From Phialophora verrucosa (lineage: Eukaryota > Ascomycota > Eurotiomycetes > Chaetothyriales > Herpotrichiellaceae), in contig MSED01000002.1 in NCBI GenBank assembly GCA_002099365.1, forward strand, positions 1,302,001 through 1,366,000: a DNA stretch of 64,000 bases, given 5' to 3'. The notes under the pieces were generated by a model that was given only the letters and a program-made list of their open reading frames with translations, had not been told where the DNA came from and did no database searches. Made by a program: the position numbers and the translations under genes. This document shows, in pieces, positions 21,996-32,963 of the stretch (within the stretch, counting starts at the first letter, position 1; every line of letters starts with the position of its first letter).

Positions 21996-23901
21996 CTAGG
22001 CCACTCTCTCAACATTAGAGATGACGGCCTTTTCCCCTCCAACGACACTTTCCATTTCACTCGATACCGAGATGCCTTGCACAGTCTTTGTCCTGACATA
22101 GCTTTCGAACTTCCAAGCCGGTACTTTCTGCATATGAGTGTCAGCGCTGAGCTTTGTCTACAAGAAAAAACACTCACATTCATGAACATCTCGTCAATCT
22201 CCTCCAGAGTGCGATCTTTCGTTTCGGGGAGGAAGAAGAAAGCAAAGACGAAGGCCAGTAGTTCGGTTGCGCCAAAGATGAATCCAACCTTGGTTCCCAA
22301 CATCACGTATGCATCACTCAGCAGGTAAGGCATACCGACCGAGATGAGCACGTTGAAGCTCCAGCCCACAGAAGTGGCCAAGGCCAAGGTCTTGGACCTC
22401 AACTTGGTCGAAGGCAGTTCCCCGATGAGAACAAACGCCACGGGGCCCCAGGATGCGCCGTAGGAGAAGTTGAAGATGCACACAAAGGCGACCAAGGACT
22501 TGGCAGCCGCATGAGTGCCCGGCGTGGCAACCCCGACGATGGCAAAGGCGAACATGCAGATAGTCTGTACGACTGTTCCAACAACGAGGATTTTTCGGCG
22601 CCCCACGTACTTGATCAGCACGAAAGAGGTCAGGGAGCCTGCAATACCGCACATGGAGGAAATAACGTTTGTGGTAAAAGGATCGGATACACCTGAGAGA
22701 GAGAAGAACAACGTTCCGTATCTGTCGAAAATGTGTCAGCTGGGCAGGTTCATGAATGGAGAAAAGTGGTACCGACCCTGCGATGAAGGCGACACCCGAG
22801 AACTCTTGACACAGAAGAGCACCTATGGACAGCAGAGTCCTCCGCAACTCGGTCCCCTGGAAGCAGTGGATCCAGCTGGAGGAGCCTTCAAGCTGTCTCT
22901 CGATCTCTATCATGCCAACGATATCATCGACTTCAGCGTTGATCTCCTCTTCAGGCCAAGTTGGGCCTCTCACTTGACGCATTGACTCGCGGGCCTTTTC
23001 ACTCTTGCCCTTTGAAGCATACCATCCTTTGACACTGTCAGATTGTGGAGACTCTTGGCCAACGCGCATGGGGGAACCCGGGCGGAGACGGAAGATTCAG
23101 ACGTACTGGGTGTCTCGGGAATCCAATAAATGAAGCCAAGAAGGATAAGCGGAGGAATAAACTCGGTCATCAAAGAACCTCTCCATGCCCAGCTCGTCGT
23201 CAAATCATTCGTGCCTTTAACGATGCAAGCACCAACAAATTGGGCGAGATTGACGATGGCCTGATATAAGACGGTGATCAGGCCTCGCATTTTGACAGGC
23301 GATGTTTCAGCCCAATACGCGATTACAAAGTTGGCAGCCAGCCCGACTGCCAACCCAAGAACGACTTTGCCCACAATGACAACGGCGTAACTTTTCGCCG
23401 CACAGTTGAGTATGAGGCCGATGACATACAGTATGGCCGCCAATGTAAGGCCGATTTTGCGACCGTAGCGGGTGCCTACAGTCCCGGCGACAATGGCAGA
23501 AACGCAAGCCGCTCCCAGCGTCGTGCCTGTGAGACCAGAGATCTGAGGCGAGGTGAGCGCCTTGGTTCCGGTCGCCGGGTTGTATTCGCCAAAGTCCTGG
23601 TTATATCTGGACCATCATGTCAGCCGGGAACGAGAATCTACTGGTCATTGCGCCCGGGAGTCACAGGGGGTTCTTACTCGGCCATGGCCAAAAATCCTGA
23701 AGTCTGCGCAATCCCCATGCCGTAGATGACTGCCAACGTCGCAGGGACGAGGCAATACCGTATGAGTTTGGCATTGCTGCGTTTGTACTGGTCTGAAATG
23801 ACCTCAGTCATGACGATGGAGTTCGGGCCACGACGGAACCCCTGGTGCTGTGAGGTGTGACTTGCCCTGAAGTACTCTTCCGAGGTGGAAATTGTTCGCA
23901 T
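21996..23901 (-). CDS. MFS sugar-porter-family transporter
   Basis: A multi-exon gene coding roughly 530 residues, from MRTISTSEEY at 23901 to a TAG at 21996-21998. The last exon codes KVPAWKFESYV, a typical sugar-porter tail. Twelve membrane segments are apparent. Family motifs include GTRYGRKIGL (the first D/G-R-x-G-R-R loop, degenerate), KMRG after segment 4, PETP at the end of segment 6, the KYVGRRKILV loop, and PETKDRTLEEIDEMF at the end of segment 12. I am unsure of the intron just after the PETP site near 23110. The general type is the hexose/maltose porter group of fungi. It is tail to tail with the regulator (299 bases) and head to head with the LinD-like gene, so export or uptake linked to that pathway is a reasonable guess. 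Confidence 0.85.
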
Positions 23902-24591
23902 CTGTCTCAGGGGGTTGGCTCGCGATTAAATATTTATCGCTTCTTCTGTCTTCCGAACATGGGCACGAATTCTTGCCAATGAAGCCCCCCACACGAGGAT
24001 TGGAGAATCTGGGGAATCCGGGGCTGCTTGTGCTAAAGCAAATGGATCCACACAGCCGTGACAGGGAATCCGGAGTTGCGTGTGCTGAAGAGTACTACCT
24101 CTGCCAATCCCATCCTGGAACCTTGGAGCCAAGACTTGTGGTGGCATGTTTGCATGCCCGGTCAGCACAGAGCACCCCGAACTCCGGGCCCACCACAGAC
24201 CAAAAGGGGTCCACTTAGGCTCTGGACTTGACCTTGTATGGCAACAAATCTACCTACTCATCCGTCTATCCATTTCAAGCCGGAGGTCCCAAAGGTCCAA
24301 GGCACAAGTTTCTGTCAGATGATTGCCCGAACGAGGCTGATCGGCACTGGAGTATGCGTGAGCCCAACTCCCCCCGTGTCCGGTGAACGGTTGCTCACGC
24401 AACCCCGCTATCTCGGGCCGGGAGAAGAGGCCTTCAAGCGACAGGTGCATGAGAATGAAAGTCACCAATGTTCAGCAGAATCTGAAAATAAAAGAGCGAC
24501 CAGGTTGCTGGATGCCGACTGCTCTACATTCTTCGCATTTGAACATTACCGCTTGATCATTTTGGAACAGTAACCCCAAGCCATTTCCACA
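23902..24591. promoter_or_regulatory. Divergent promoter between transporter and LinD-like gene
   Basis: This 0.69-kb intergenic region lies between two genes read outward. No gene is seen in it. Zinc-cluster-type CGG/CCG triplets occur, for example near 24019, 24070, 24181 and 24280, but their spacing does not single out one site. Confidence 0.4.
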
Positions 24592-26286
24592 ATGTCGACA
24601 TCAACAGTACCCGTCAGCTCAGGGAGCTTGACCAATTCAGGCAATTCCATGCCAACATCTCTTCCTTTCGATAGCAGTGCACTCCCGAAGCTCAACAAAC
24701 AGCAAGCAGGCCATATCCGGCACTACCACAATCTGGCCAGCATGCCGGACAACTGCTGGGACCACATGTGGTCAGAGGACTACCTTCAAGAGTCCATGGA
24801 CGCGTACCGATACCAGCTTGCTACCCTCGTCTACGGAGCTGGCATCGCCCATTTCCACCGATTGCCGGCACTGCGCTCGGTCTTCAAACCCCTCTTACGT
24901 CGCTTCATCCAGAAAATGCTCTTGCGTGACGTGTGGGGGTACTGGTGGAACACCTCTCAGGGTGGTAAAGCTTTAAACCCTGATCAAGTCAAGCCTCGGG
25001 CACAGTGGGCCGACCCTGTGGTACGCGAGAATATCATGTACAGCGGACATCTTCTGCTCATGGTCAGCTTATACGCCATGCTCTTCGATGACGACGAATA
25101 CGAGAGACCCGGCTCCATGACTTTCAACTGGGATCCGCAGTTTTGGGGGACCCCGAAGAAGTACGAATACTCTACCAAGTCGTTACAAGACGTTATTATC
25201 GCCGAGATGGAAAAGAACCAATGGCTCGGAGTCTGCTGCGAGCCGAACGTGGTCTTTGTCATCTGCAATCAGTTCCCTCTGGTTGCAATCCGATACAACG
25301 ACGTGCGCAACGGAACCCATATCTTTGACGACATCAAGCCCAAGTTTCTCGCCGCCTGGGAAAAGAAAAAGGGCATGCTAGGACCGAACGGACAGATCAT
25401 ACACATGTGGATGGTGCAGCAGGATGATATCGTGACTGCTTCCAGCGTCATTGGGTCGGCGTGGTGCGGAGCATACATGAATGCCTGGCACTCGGACTTT
25501 GTCTATGACATTTTCGAAAAGCAAAGATTAGGGCACCTCACCAAAGTCAATGGCCAGGTGCGCCTGCAAAGTTTCTGGGTGGCCAAGGAGATTCTGAAGC
25601 TTTCCGCGCGAGACCCGGTCAAACATCACCCGGATAACGCAGCCACGGTCGCGGAGGCTACCCGGATTGTGAAGGAGAAGAACCCCGAGGTGGATCCCAA
25701 CGTCGCCAAAGCTCCGGGCGTCGGTATGGTCTTGCAGTGGCTCAGCGAGCTGGGGAAAGAAGAATATCTCTCGCCCTTGCTGGAGTATATCGACCAGGAA
25801 ATGCACCCGAGATGGGAAAATGGCGGCTTGTTTTATGAGAGGCGCAACGACTTTCAGCCCGCCACAGCCATATGCATGGACCCATACTCTAGCAATGCTG
25901 GGATCGCCTACGGCCGTCTCAACGTCCACAATGGCCAGAAGGAGATGTTTGAACGCCCATGGACCAAGGAGATACTTGCCCGAAGACCTTACGTCGATAA
26001 CGTCGACCTCTCACAGGGTGTGGATTTCTTGAGAGGCCAATGGTCAGCGCCGCATGCTGCGTTGGTTGTTACTCTCAAGTCATGGGATGGCCAGGATCAT
26101 GAGATCACACCTACATTCAACAACCTCTCTCAAGGGCCATGGGGACTCTACATTAATGGTCAGCTTCAGAGGGTTGAAGACGTAGCAGAAGGATCCGGCA
26201 GTGTGTCTGTGGCTGTTCGAGTTCCCGCGACAGAGGAGGTCGATCTGGTCCTCCTTCGCGGCCAAACACGGGCTTCAAAGATCTAG
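24592..26286 (+). CDS. Linalool dehydratase/isomerase (LinD)-like enzyme
   Basis: An intron-free gene of 564 residues, probably cytosolic (no membrane segment is evident). Bacterial LinD interconverts linalool, geraniol and myrcene using an acid residue, a histidine and two cysteines inside an alpha6/alpha6 barrel. Here MYSGHLLLM places a His at 153, and the GVCCEP...VFVICNQFP segment places Cys216 and Cys225 nine residues apart, the same spacing as the LinD pair. The surrounding barrel residues (RDVWGYWWN, MTFNWDPQFWG, MHPRWENGGLFYERR) fit the fungal Ldi family. A C-terminal beta-type tail of about 100 residues (GQWSAPHAALVVTLKSWDG) is present. The natural substrate of fungal members is not evident from sequence; an isoprenoid or other tertiary/allylic alcohol is inferred. 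The neighbours are an MFS transporter, a P450 and a regulator. Confidence 0.85.
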   Translation: MSTSTVPVSSGSLTNSGNSMPTSLPFDSSALPKLNKQQAGHIRHYHNLASMPDNCWDHMWSEDYLQESMDAYRYQLATLVYGAGIAHFHRLPALRSVFKPLLRRFIQKMLLRDVWGYWWNTSQGGKALNPDQVKPRAQWADPVVRENIMYSGHLLLMVSLYAMLFDDDEYERPGSMTFNWDPQFWGTPKKYEYSTKSLQDVIIAEMEKNQWLGVCCEPNVVFVICNQFPLVAIRYNDVRNGTHIFDDIKPKFLAAWEKKKGMLGPNGQIIHMWMVQQDDIVTASSVIGSAWCGAYMNAWHSDFVYDIFEKQRLGHLTKVNGQVRLQSFWVAKEILKLSARDPVKHHPDNAATVAEATRIVKEKNPEVDPNVAKAPGVGMVLQWLSELGKEEYLSPLLEYIDQEMHPRWENGGLFYERRNDFQPATAICMDPYSSNAGIAYGRLNVHNGQKEMFERPWTKEILARRPYVDNVDLSQGVDFLRGQWSAPHAALVVTLKSWDGQDHEITPTFNNLSQGPWGLYINGQLQRVEDVAEGSGSVSVAVRVPATEEVDLVLLRGQTRASKI

Positions 26287-27459
26287 TATATATATACTGG
26301 GCCAGCACAAGCGCCATCGTAGCGAAGATACATGATATAATAATCACTCTAAAAGAAGTTGCATATGCGGAGTGATTCTAGGTGCCATTTCCCTTGAGAT
26401 CGGCACGCTATAGACGAGGTATACATGTAATGACATGTGAAGAGGCTGATGTGTAGGAATCAGCCTGCTGTACAGTCACTGAAGCAGATCTGGGCACTGT
26501 TTACCGCGGCAGTGGGCCCGAGGCTCGGGTTCTGGTGAGTCCAGGTTGAGTGAGGCTCAAGCGGCATCACCTCCTATCCCGAACGGTGGTGAGAGTCTTG
26601 GGAAAGTAGGTAAACCTCGGTGCTTCGAAACCAAATGCGCCTGATAAATCGTAGTAGAGCACGCGTCTCCAAGCCAGCGTCGATGGCTCCTGAACCTCTG
26701 TCGAGAAAATCCAGCGGCACTTGACCACTCACCACAAGGTCATTGAGCTGCTCAGTATAAACGCGAATGCTTAATTCCAACCCAAACTTACCTACACATT
26801 ACTTGTATCGGGATCCTCTCTGCCATGCGCGGCGAGGCCATTGGCTCGAGGTCGCGTCTTGTGTTCAGGAGCTCTACAGCCAGAGCTGGTGTCTCGACTA
26901 AGACCAAGGTAAGCATGTGGCACTACTATGACGGCAAACAGGAGCAGGCTTGGACATCGGTGTCTTCATTGGTGAGTCCAATTCCTGCTTTCGAGATACG
27001 AGTATTGAATCTTCCGTGGAAAACACAGTCTGGAGAACACTGCCACTCCATAGTGCCCCCGGTGCTCCGGCGCCCCGGTGCCCCCGATTATGATCTTCTC
27101 CTCTGTCTAAATGGATATCATCTTCCATTGGCTGACCTCCGCTCTAATGCTCCCAAGTACTATTACCATTCCCTACCGACTAGGCCGAGGTTGACGATGA
27201 GGTTCCAACTGGCCAAGGCCGGCATTTATTGTCATGTACCTCGATTCGACATCCTCGGATCTAGCGCACTCTCCTAACTAGTACGGCCACAGTTCAAAGT
27301 GGTATTAACCATAGCTACAGCTCATGTTCGAGACATTGTTTTAAATGCAGAAAACCCAAGGCAAGGAAATCAAAAGTACCATCTGCCCAAAAACGTGCGG
27401 ATTCTCGTGGGTTTCTCAAGAGTCAATAGCATCCGATTGAGCAGGGGTTACGCTCGAAC
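26287..27459. other. Intergenic region between LinD-like and P450 genes
   Basis: There are short frames on both strands (for example 26825-27277 on the plus strand) without recognisable domains. A minus-strand stretch near 26574-26760 codes a helical-looking piece (GLETRALLRFIRRIWF) that could be a gene remnant, but I cannot assign it. The 3' part is presumably the P450 promoter. Confidence 0.4.
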
Positions 27460-29259
27460 ATGCTGGCCACTCCAACGCTCCTAATTGCCGGGGCCGTCGG
27501 CATTGCGATTCATGTCTTCCATTTTCATGGCCGTGAACGCCACCTCCATCCTTGGCGATACCTACAAGTCTGTTTCATCCTCTTCCTTGTGAGCACAGCC
27601 GCCATCATGCATGCCAGATACAACACTACCCTGGCATTTGCCATGCAAGAGACGGGGAAGATTCTGGGCTCGTACATTGCTGGAATCTACCTCAGCTTGG
27701 TCATATTCAGACTGTTTCTGAACCCTTTGAACAAGTTTCCTGGTCGTCCTTTCTCAAGGCTCAGTGCTCTTGACCACAGCTTCCGCATCGGCAAAGACAG
27801 AGACATGTTCCTAAAACTGTACCAATCTCACAAAGAATTGGGCAAGTTTGTGCGGACGGGTCCACATGATCTATCTGTCACGCATCCAGATGTCGTCCGT
27901 GTGGCATTATCGGCCCAGGCAGTTTGCAAAAAGGCACCGTGGTACGAAGTGGAATCCCCTGCGTACTCTCTACAATCCACGCGGGTGCGCTCGCAACATG
28001 ACAAGCGTCGGCGGATCTGGAGCCCTGCATTCAGCGACAAGGCGTTGCGGGGGTATGAAGTGAGGGTCCACAAATACAACGAATGCCTCATTCTAAAGAT
28101 TGACTCATTCTCTGGTAAGTATATGCGCTTTGGAGAGACTTCAGCAATGTGTGCTCATCCAGATTTGTAGGACAACCGATTGATATGTCCAAGTGGTTCA
28201 ACTACTGGAGCTTCGATGTCATGGGTGATCTGGCGTTTGGAAGGTCATTCAACATGATGGAATCCGCAGGAGAACATTGGGCGATCAAACTTTTGAACAC
28301 TTCCCAAGACAGTCTTGGACTTGCTTTGCCACCCTGGATCGGTCGCCTCTTCTGGCACATTGCTCCCCTGAGAGCAGTGTATGATCGATTCCACAAATTC
28401 TGTGCCTCTGAGATGGAAGAACGCATTCTCCTACAGGGGAAGCAACCGAATCCCGACATTACTCATTATCTCATCGAAGACTTGAACGCGAAAGATGCCG
28501 AGGGACAAAAGACAGCCCTGCCACTGCTCTATCTCGACAGCAAGCTAATCATTGTTGCTGGAAGTGACACGACAGCCGCAACATTGACATACTTATTTTA
28601 TCACCTTGCGATCGAACCAGGTCTAATCTCGCGCCTTAGGGAAGAGGTCAAGACACTGGTTGGCGACGCGAGCAAAATCGAGCATCAGCACCTTCAGTCT
28701 GCACCACTTCTTAACGCTTGTATCAACGAAACCCTCAGACTACATCCTCCTGTCCCAAGTGGGCTCTATCGACAAACCCCTCCTGAGGGAGTCTACATTG
28801 GTGATGAGTGGATTCCTGGAAACACGACGATCCAAATACATCTGTATTCTATGGCTCGTGGTAAGTCTCGATGATTCCACTCTCTCTCATAATCCGCCAC
28901 CACAGGATGAACGTTCGAAAGGTTTGACTGACTATTTGTTTGCTCCAGACGAGTCCAATTTCGCAATGGCAGAGCAATTCATTCCAGAAAGGTTCTACTC
29001 CCGGCCCGAGCTTGTCAAGAACAAAGACGCCTTTGCCCCGTTTTCGGTTGGTCCATATGGCTGTATTGGCAAGAATCTGGCCTACATGGAGATACGGTTG
29101 TTGACCACTCAGCTGATCACCAACTTTGATGTGGCCCTGGCACCAGGCGAGTCTGGTACAGCTCTGTTGAACTCTGTTGATCATTTCACCATTGGCTTGA
29201 AGCCAATCAACATGATATTCACACGAAGAAAATCGGGCACGCGGGAAAGCTCGAAATAA
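27460..29259 (+). CDS. Cytochrome P450 with three N-terminal membrane segments (tryprostatin B 6-hydroxylase-like type)
   Basis: I read three exons: 27460-28114, 28171-28860 and 28949-29259, giving 551 residues with consistent phases. The N-terminus has three hydrophobic stretches (about residues 4-20, 32-50 and 67-88) before the NPLNKFPGRPF hinge, a layout seen in one large fungal P450 group. Core motifs are WSFDVMGDLAFGRSF, the I-helix VAGSDTTAA, the ExxR motif ETLR, PERF, and the heme loop FSVGPYGCIGKNL with Cys at about 487. It follows the LinD-like gene in the same direction after 1.2 kb and probably oxidises a product or precursor of that enzyme; this is inference from position. Confidence 0.9.
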
Positions 29260-29964
29260 TCGTTCACCCAGACTCTGGCGGTCTGCCCCCCGGCTAGAAT
29301 ATTCGCAGTATTAGTCGTTGGCTGGACCCGGTGAGAGCGAGATATAGTCACATTGTCTGCTGGAGCTTGACAGCCTCACAAACGCTTCTCGGCCAACCGC
29401 TTGAATAGCCTCATAGAATCTCTCTAGATGCCTTCCACAGTTCTACTCGTCCAGTATTGATGGCAGGGTTCTCAGTTGCTGAGTACTCTCCCACAAGATC
29501 ACTTCTTGACTTCACTGTTCATCCAGTCCTATGGAGCCGCGTATACCCGTCCATTGAATCATGAATCTGTCACAAAGTGCAAATTTTGATCCACATGTAC
29601 AGCTCCGATCAGTAACCCCCGAAGTTTCTCTCCTGCTCGACATTGGCACCTTTTGAGATTCCCTCGTACTCGGGACTGGCTGAAGCTATAAACCCGTCTC
29701 AGCCCGTCCAGTCCGATGAAGTCACTCAGCCTACACACCGTCCACCACCGGTGCGACTCCCAACTCCCGCAAGATCTAGGCCGTCTTCGACGCTGTCTAC
29801 AACCAGGGGGGGAAAGACTTCTGATCTAGAATGGCGGTTACCTCTAAGGCTGGAACATACATCTTTAGGAGAGAAGATATTGCATTTCACGACTCTGTAC
29901 CATTTGTTTTATTTCAATACTACGGGGACAGAACTTTGATCCCTCAGCTCAAGATAAAGCGTGA
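29260..29964. other. Intergenic region, no gene supported
   Basis: A Pro-rich plus-strand frame at 29643-29939 has a non-ATG start and no recognisable domain. Nothing else is seen. Confidence 0.4.
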
Positions 29965-30886
29965 CATGGTAAATGTCAGACAAAGTTCCTCCAATTCGAC
30001 CAGATAACAGACACCATCACCGACCTGGCCGCCGAATATATCAAGCCAGAAAAGCTCACCTCCCCTTGGAAAGAGCACAAGAGTTCATCACCATCCACAT
30101 ATCTCCCTCTGCCACACTTGTGCTGATAGGTCTGGCACCATTCTACAGGCGGAATCATCATCGCCGGTCTCTGGCTAACCCTCCATCTCCCCTCCTGGCT
30201 ATCCGTCCTCGCTCTCCCAATTCCCTCGTTCGCCACACTCCCGCTCGTCCTCCTCATCCTGGTATCGATCTCCCTGGCCTCACCTTCTACACCTACCATG
30301 AGGTATCTTCTTCCTTCACCTCCATCACCAACAAGATCCTGCCTACCTGGCTGCCCCGCGCCGTCCCAATCGTTTTAATCTTTCCGATCACCCGCGCAGC
30401 AACTATTCTTGTCCTGTTAGCAGCATGGGAGCTCGTGGGGAGATCCCGCAGCGGTGTTGCATGGGTGAATGAGGAAGCGGACCAGGCCATTCGTCGTGCG
30501 GCATCAGCTACTGAGAAAGCAGGCGAGCACGTACGAGAAACAAGGGGGCTCGAGATGCAAGCCACGCAGTCAGCTACCGCGGGATTGGACAATAATCATG
30601 ATAATAAAACGTCAAGAACAAGCGCAGTGAGCCGGGTGAAGATGGAAGTAGACGGAACAGCGAGAGAGGCGGAGGTATTAGAGACAAAGTAGACAAGGCG
30701 AGGAAGCTAGCGGGGAATGCGAAGGCAGCTGCAGAAGAGGGAAGTTTGGAATTGACACAGGACATGATAGTGAATATAGGGAAGTTGGTAGATGGTGTAG
30801 TGCAGTGGGAGAAGCAAGTTAGAGAGAAGGTGGAAGCAGTGAGAGCGAGGCTTTGGGGTTTGGCTTTGGGCAAGGTTTGTAGCTAG
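29965..30886 (+). pseudogene. Possible broken or unrecognised membrane-protein gene
   Basis: Three plus-strand frames each carry a piece that looks coding. One is FLQFDQITDTITDLAAEYIK followed, after a stop or intron, by hydrophobic GGIIIAGLWLTLHLPSWLSV. The second is LPTWLPRAVPIVLIFPITRA with a further hydrophobic stretch and an Ala/Glu helix. The third is a helical C-terminal segment (GKLVDGVVQWEKQVREKVEA) ending at a TAG at 30884-30886. The order and spacing suggest one small membrane-associated protein. The frame changes leave little room for normal introns (one would be about 29 bases), so frameshift decay or sequence error is likely. I do not recognise the family. Confidence 0.35.
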
Positions 30887-31391
30887 TAACCAGTTACTAC
30901 TAGGAGGTACATAGATAGACTACCTGGATTGCCTGGAGCCCAAGGATCCTGATGCCTACATGTAAACCACCGCCGTACTTCTTCACCAACAAGGTTCTCC
31001 CTCGCGATCAACGATGGCTTCCACGCCGCAAGGACTACATTCAGTGCCTAGACGCGGAGGTCAACGGTCCAGGTTCGTCACGGCTGAAAATGGACGAGCG
31101 GCAAAGGTTCCCCCTCGAGCCCGTTAAGTCGCCGGACGTCTCTCCTACCTTTGAGCTTCACAAAAATTCATCGTCTCATCGTCCAGGAAATTTTGCTTGC
31201 GAAACCGATTTTCAAGGTCCTCTGAGATCCGTGTGTACATGCTCGCGTCGTTCTTAGAGGACAAGCATGTTGAAGCGGTTGGTTTGGCTATCCTAGCCAA
31301 GCCTCTTGGCGCCGGCGCATCTTCTCCCGCACGATCTCTTGACGCTCCCGTTCTTCTCAAACACTTCCAACTCTCAAACACTTCCAACAAA

Positions 31392-32903
31392 ATGCGACTC
31401 AGAGAGGTACAACGTCTAGAACTGCCGCCGTCGGCAGACATGCATGTCCATTTGCGGCAGGACAAGGTGAATCTCCACCGGCAGCCCTAGTACAGAGTCA
31501 GACTAAAAATAACTTCTCCGATAGGTCATGGAATTAACGGCTACCAAGATTCTTCCTGGAGGGGTGGATACGGTCTTTGTTATGGTATTTCGATCTTCAA
31601 ACGTTTCGTTCTAACATTAGCTAATCTAGTTTACAGCCAAACCTACAGCCGCCGATTACAAGTGTAGGTCAAGCTTTAGAATATCGGTCTCGTCTTCAAT
31701 CTATCGAACCTAAAGTCCATTATCTTATGTCACTCTACGTGAGTAATCTATTTCTCACGAAGCTACTGCACCGTTTAACGACACTAGCTTCATCCCTCTA
31801 TCACCCCCGAAGTAATCGCTGAAGCCGCAGCCGCTGGTATTGCTGGAGTCAAGTTATATCCTCAAGGTAAGGTATTCATAACGAGGCTACTTTCCTCTGA
31901 AGTATTAATATATTTTAGGCGTAACCACGAATTCCGAGTCAGGTGTACCAGCCGATTTTCTGCAAGCTTATTCTCCGGTCTTCGCCGCCATGGAACAGCA
32001 TGACCTTGTCCTCAATTTACACGGGGAGTGGCCAGGCCCTGTACGCGACGACATATCTCTCGAGGAAGCGTTCCTACCGGAGCTTATCAAGCTTCACGAG
32101 AAATTCCCGCGCCTTCGGTGCGTTCTTGAGGTAGGTCAATTCCTGTGATTAACTGTTATCCTATAATAATGCTTTGTAGCATTGTTCTACCGCCGCGGCT
32201 CTAGATGCCGTACGAGCTTGTGGTCGATCGGTTGCTGGTACGTCCGTTTACAGTCGATCCTTATTCTCTATGGCTTTCTGGTCCTACTGCCCCTTTTACT
32301 ATTCTTCCTCTTCTAAATATACAAATACTACAGGAACGATAACGGCACATCATCTCTACCTAACAGGTGAGGACAGCCAGACAGATCCTCTGGCCTTTTG
32401 CAAACCGATTCCAAAAAAGCCGTCGGATCGAGATGCCTTACTCAAAGCTGTATGTAGCGGCGACTCTAAATTCTTCTTGTAAGTCAATCTATCTATTTCC
32501 TTCTCATTATGGTCTTTCTTCATAAGCTTACGCACCTTTCAGTGGCAGTGACAGCGCACCGCATCCGTTGGCATCCAAGATCAAGACTACAAGTGGCCAA
32601 GCAGTCCCAGCAGGCGTATTCACACAGCCTTTCGCTACCCAGCTTGTGATTCTAGCGCTTGAAGAAGCGATTGAAAGGGGAGTCATTGGAGAAGATGAGG
32701 TTACACAGGACCACCTCGAGCAGTTCCTCAGTCGATCTGGACGGCGCTTCTATAAACTGCCTGATCCTGAAGGAAACCCTAAGATCGTGTTGGAGAGAAA
32801 AGGCGAGACAATTCCCACGAGCATAAAGAGCGCTGATGGCACTGTTGAGATTGGGTTATCAAAATCCATGGCTCCTGTTTTCAGTTTAAGCTGGCTTACT
32901 TAG
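31392..32903 (+). CDS. Dihydroorotase, PyrC/Ura4 type
   Basis: This enzyme makes dihydroorotate from carbamoyl-aspartate, the third step of pyrimidine synthesis, in the cytosol. I read eight exons: 31392-31466, 31525-31584, 31637-31738, 31788-31866, 31919-32130, 32180-32237, 32334-32478 and 32543-32903, giving 363 residues with consistent phases. The metal ligands line up closely with E. coli PyrC: HVH (His18, His20), the carboxylated Lys at 101 in GVKLYPQG, His140 in LNLHGEWPG, His177 in LEHCST, and the Asp in FGSDSAPH. The introns are short (about 48-96 bases) and AT-rich. Seven introns is many compared with the neighbours. The protein appears complete and functional. Confidence 0.92.
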
Positions 32904-32963
32904 GATAACAGGTGGATTGATCTCAATGTGTTAAATCAACTTTGTGGTAATCTGTCCTTCAGC

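Noticed and set aside
26574..26780. Minus-strand frame with a helical-looking piece
   Set aside because: It starts at a non-ATG codon, has a stop just upstream and no recognisable partner exons, so it is too little to call a gene.
26825..27277. Plus-strand frame of 150 codons between LinD-like and P450 genes
   Set aside because: No domain, no membrane segment and unusual composition; likely chance.
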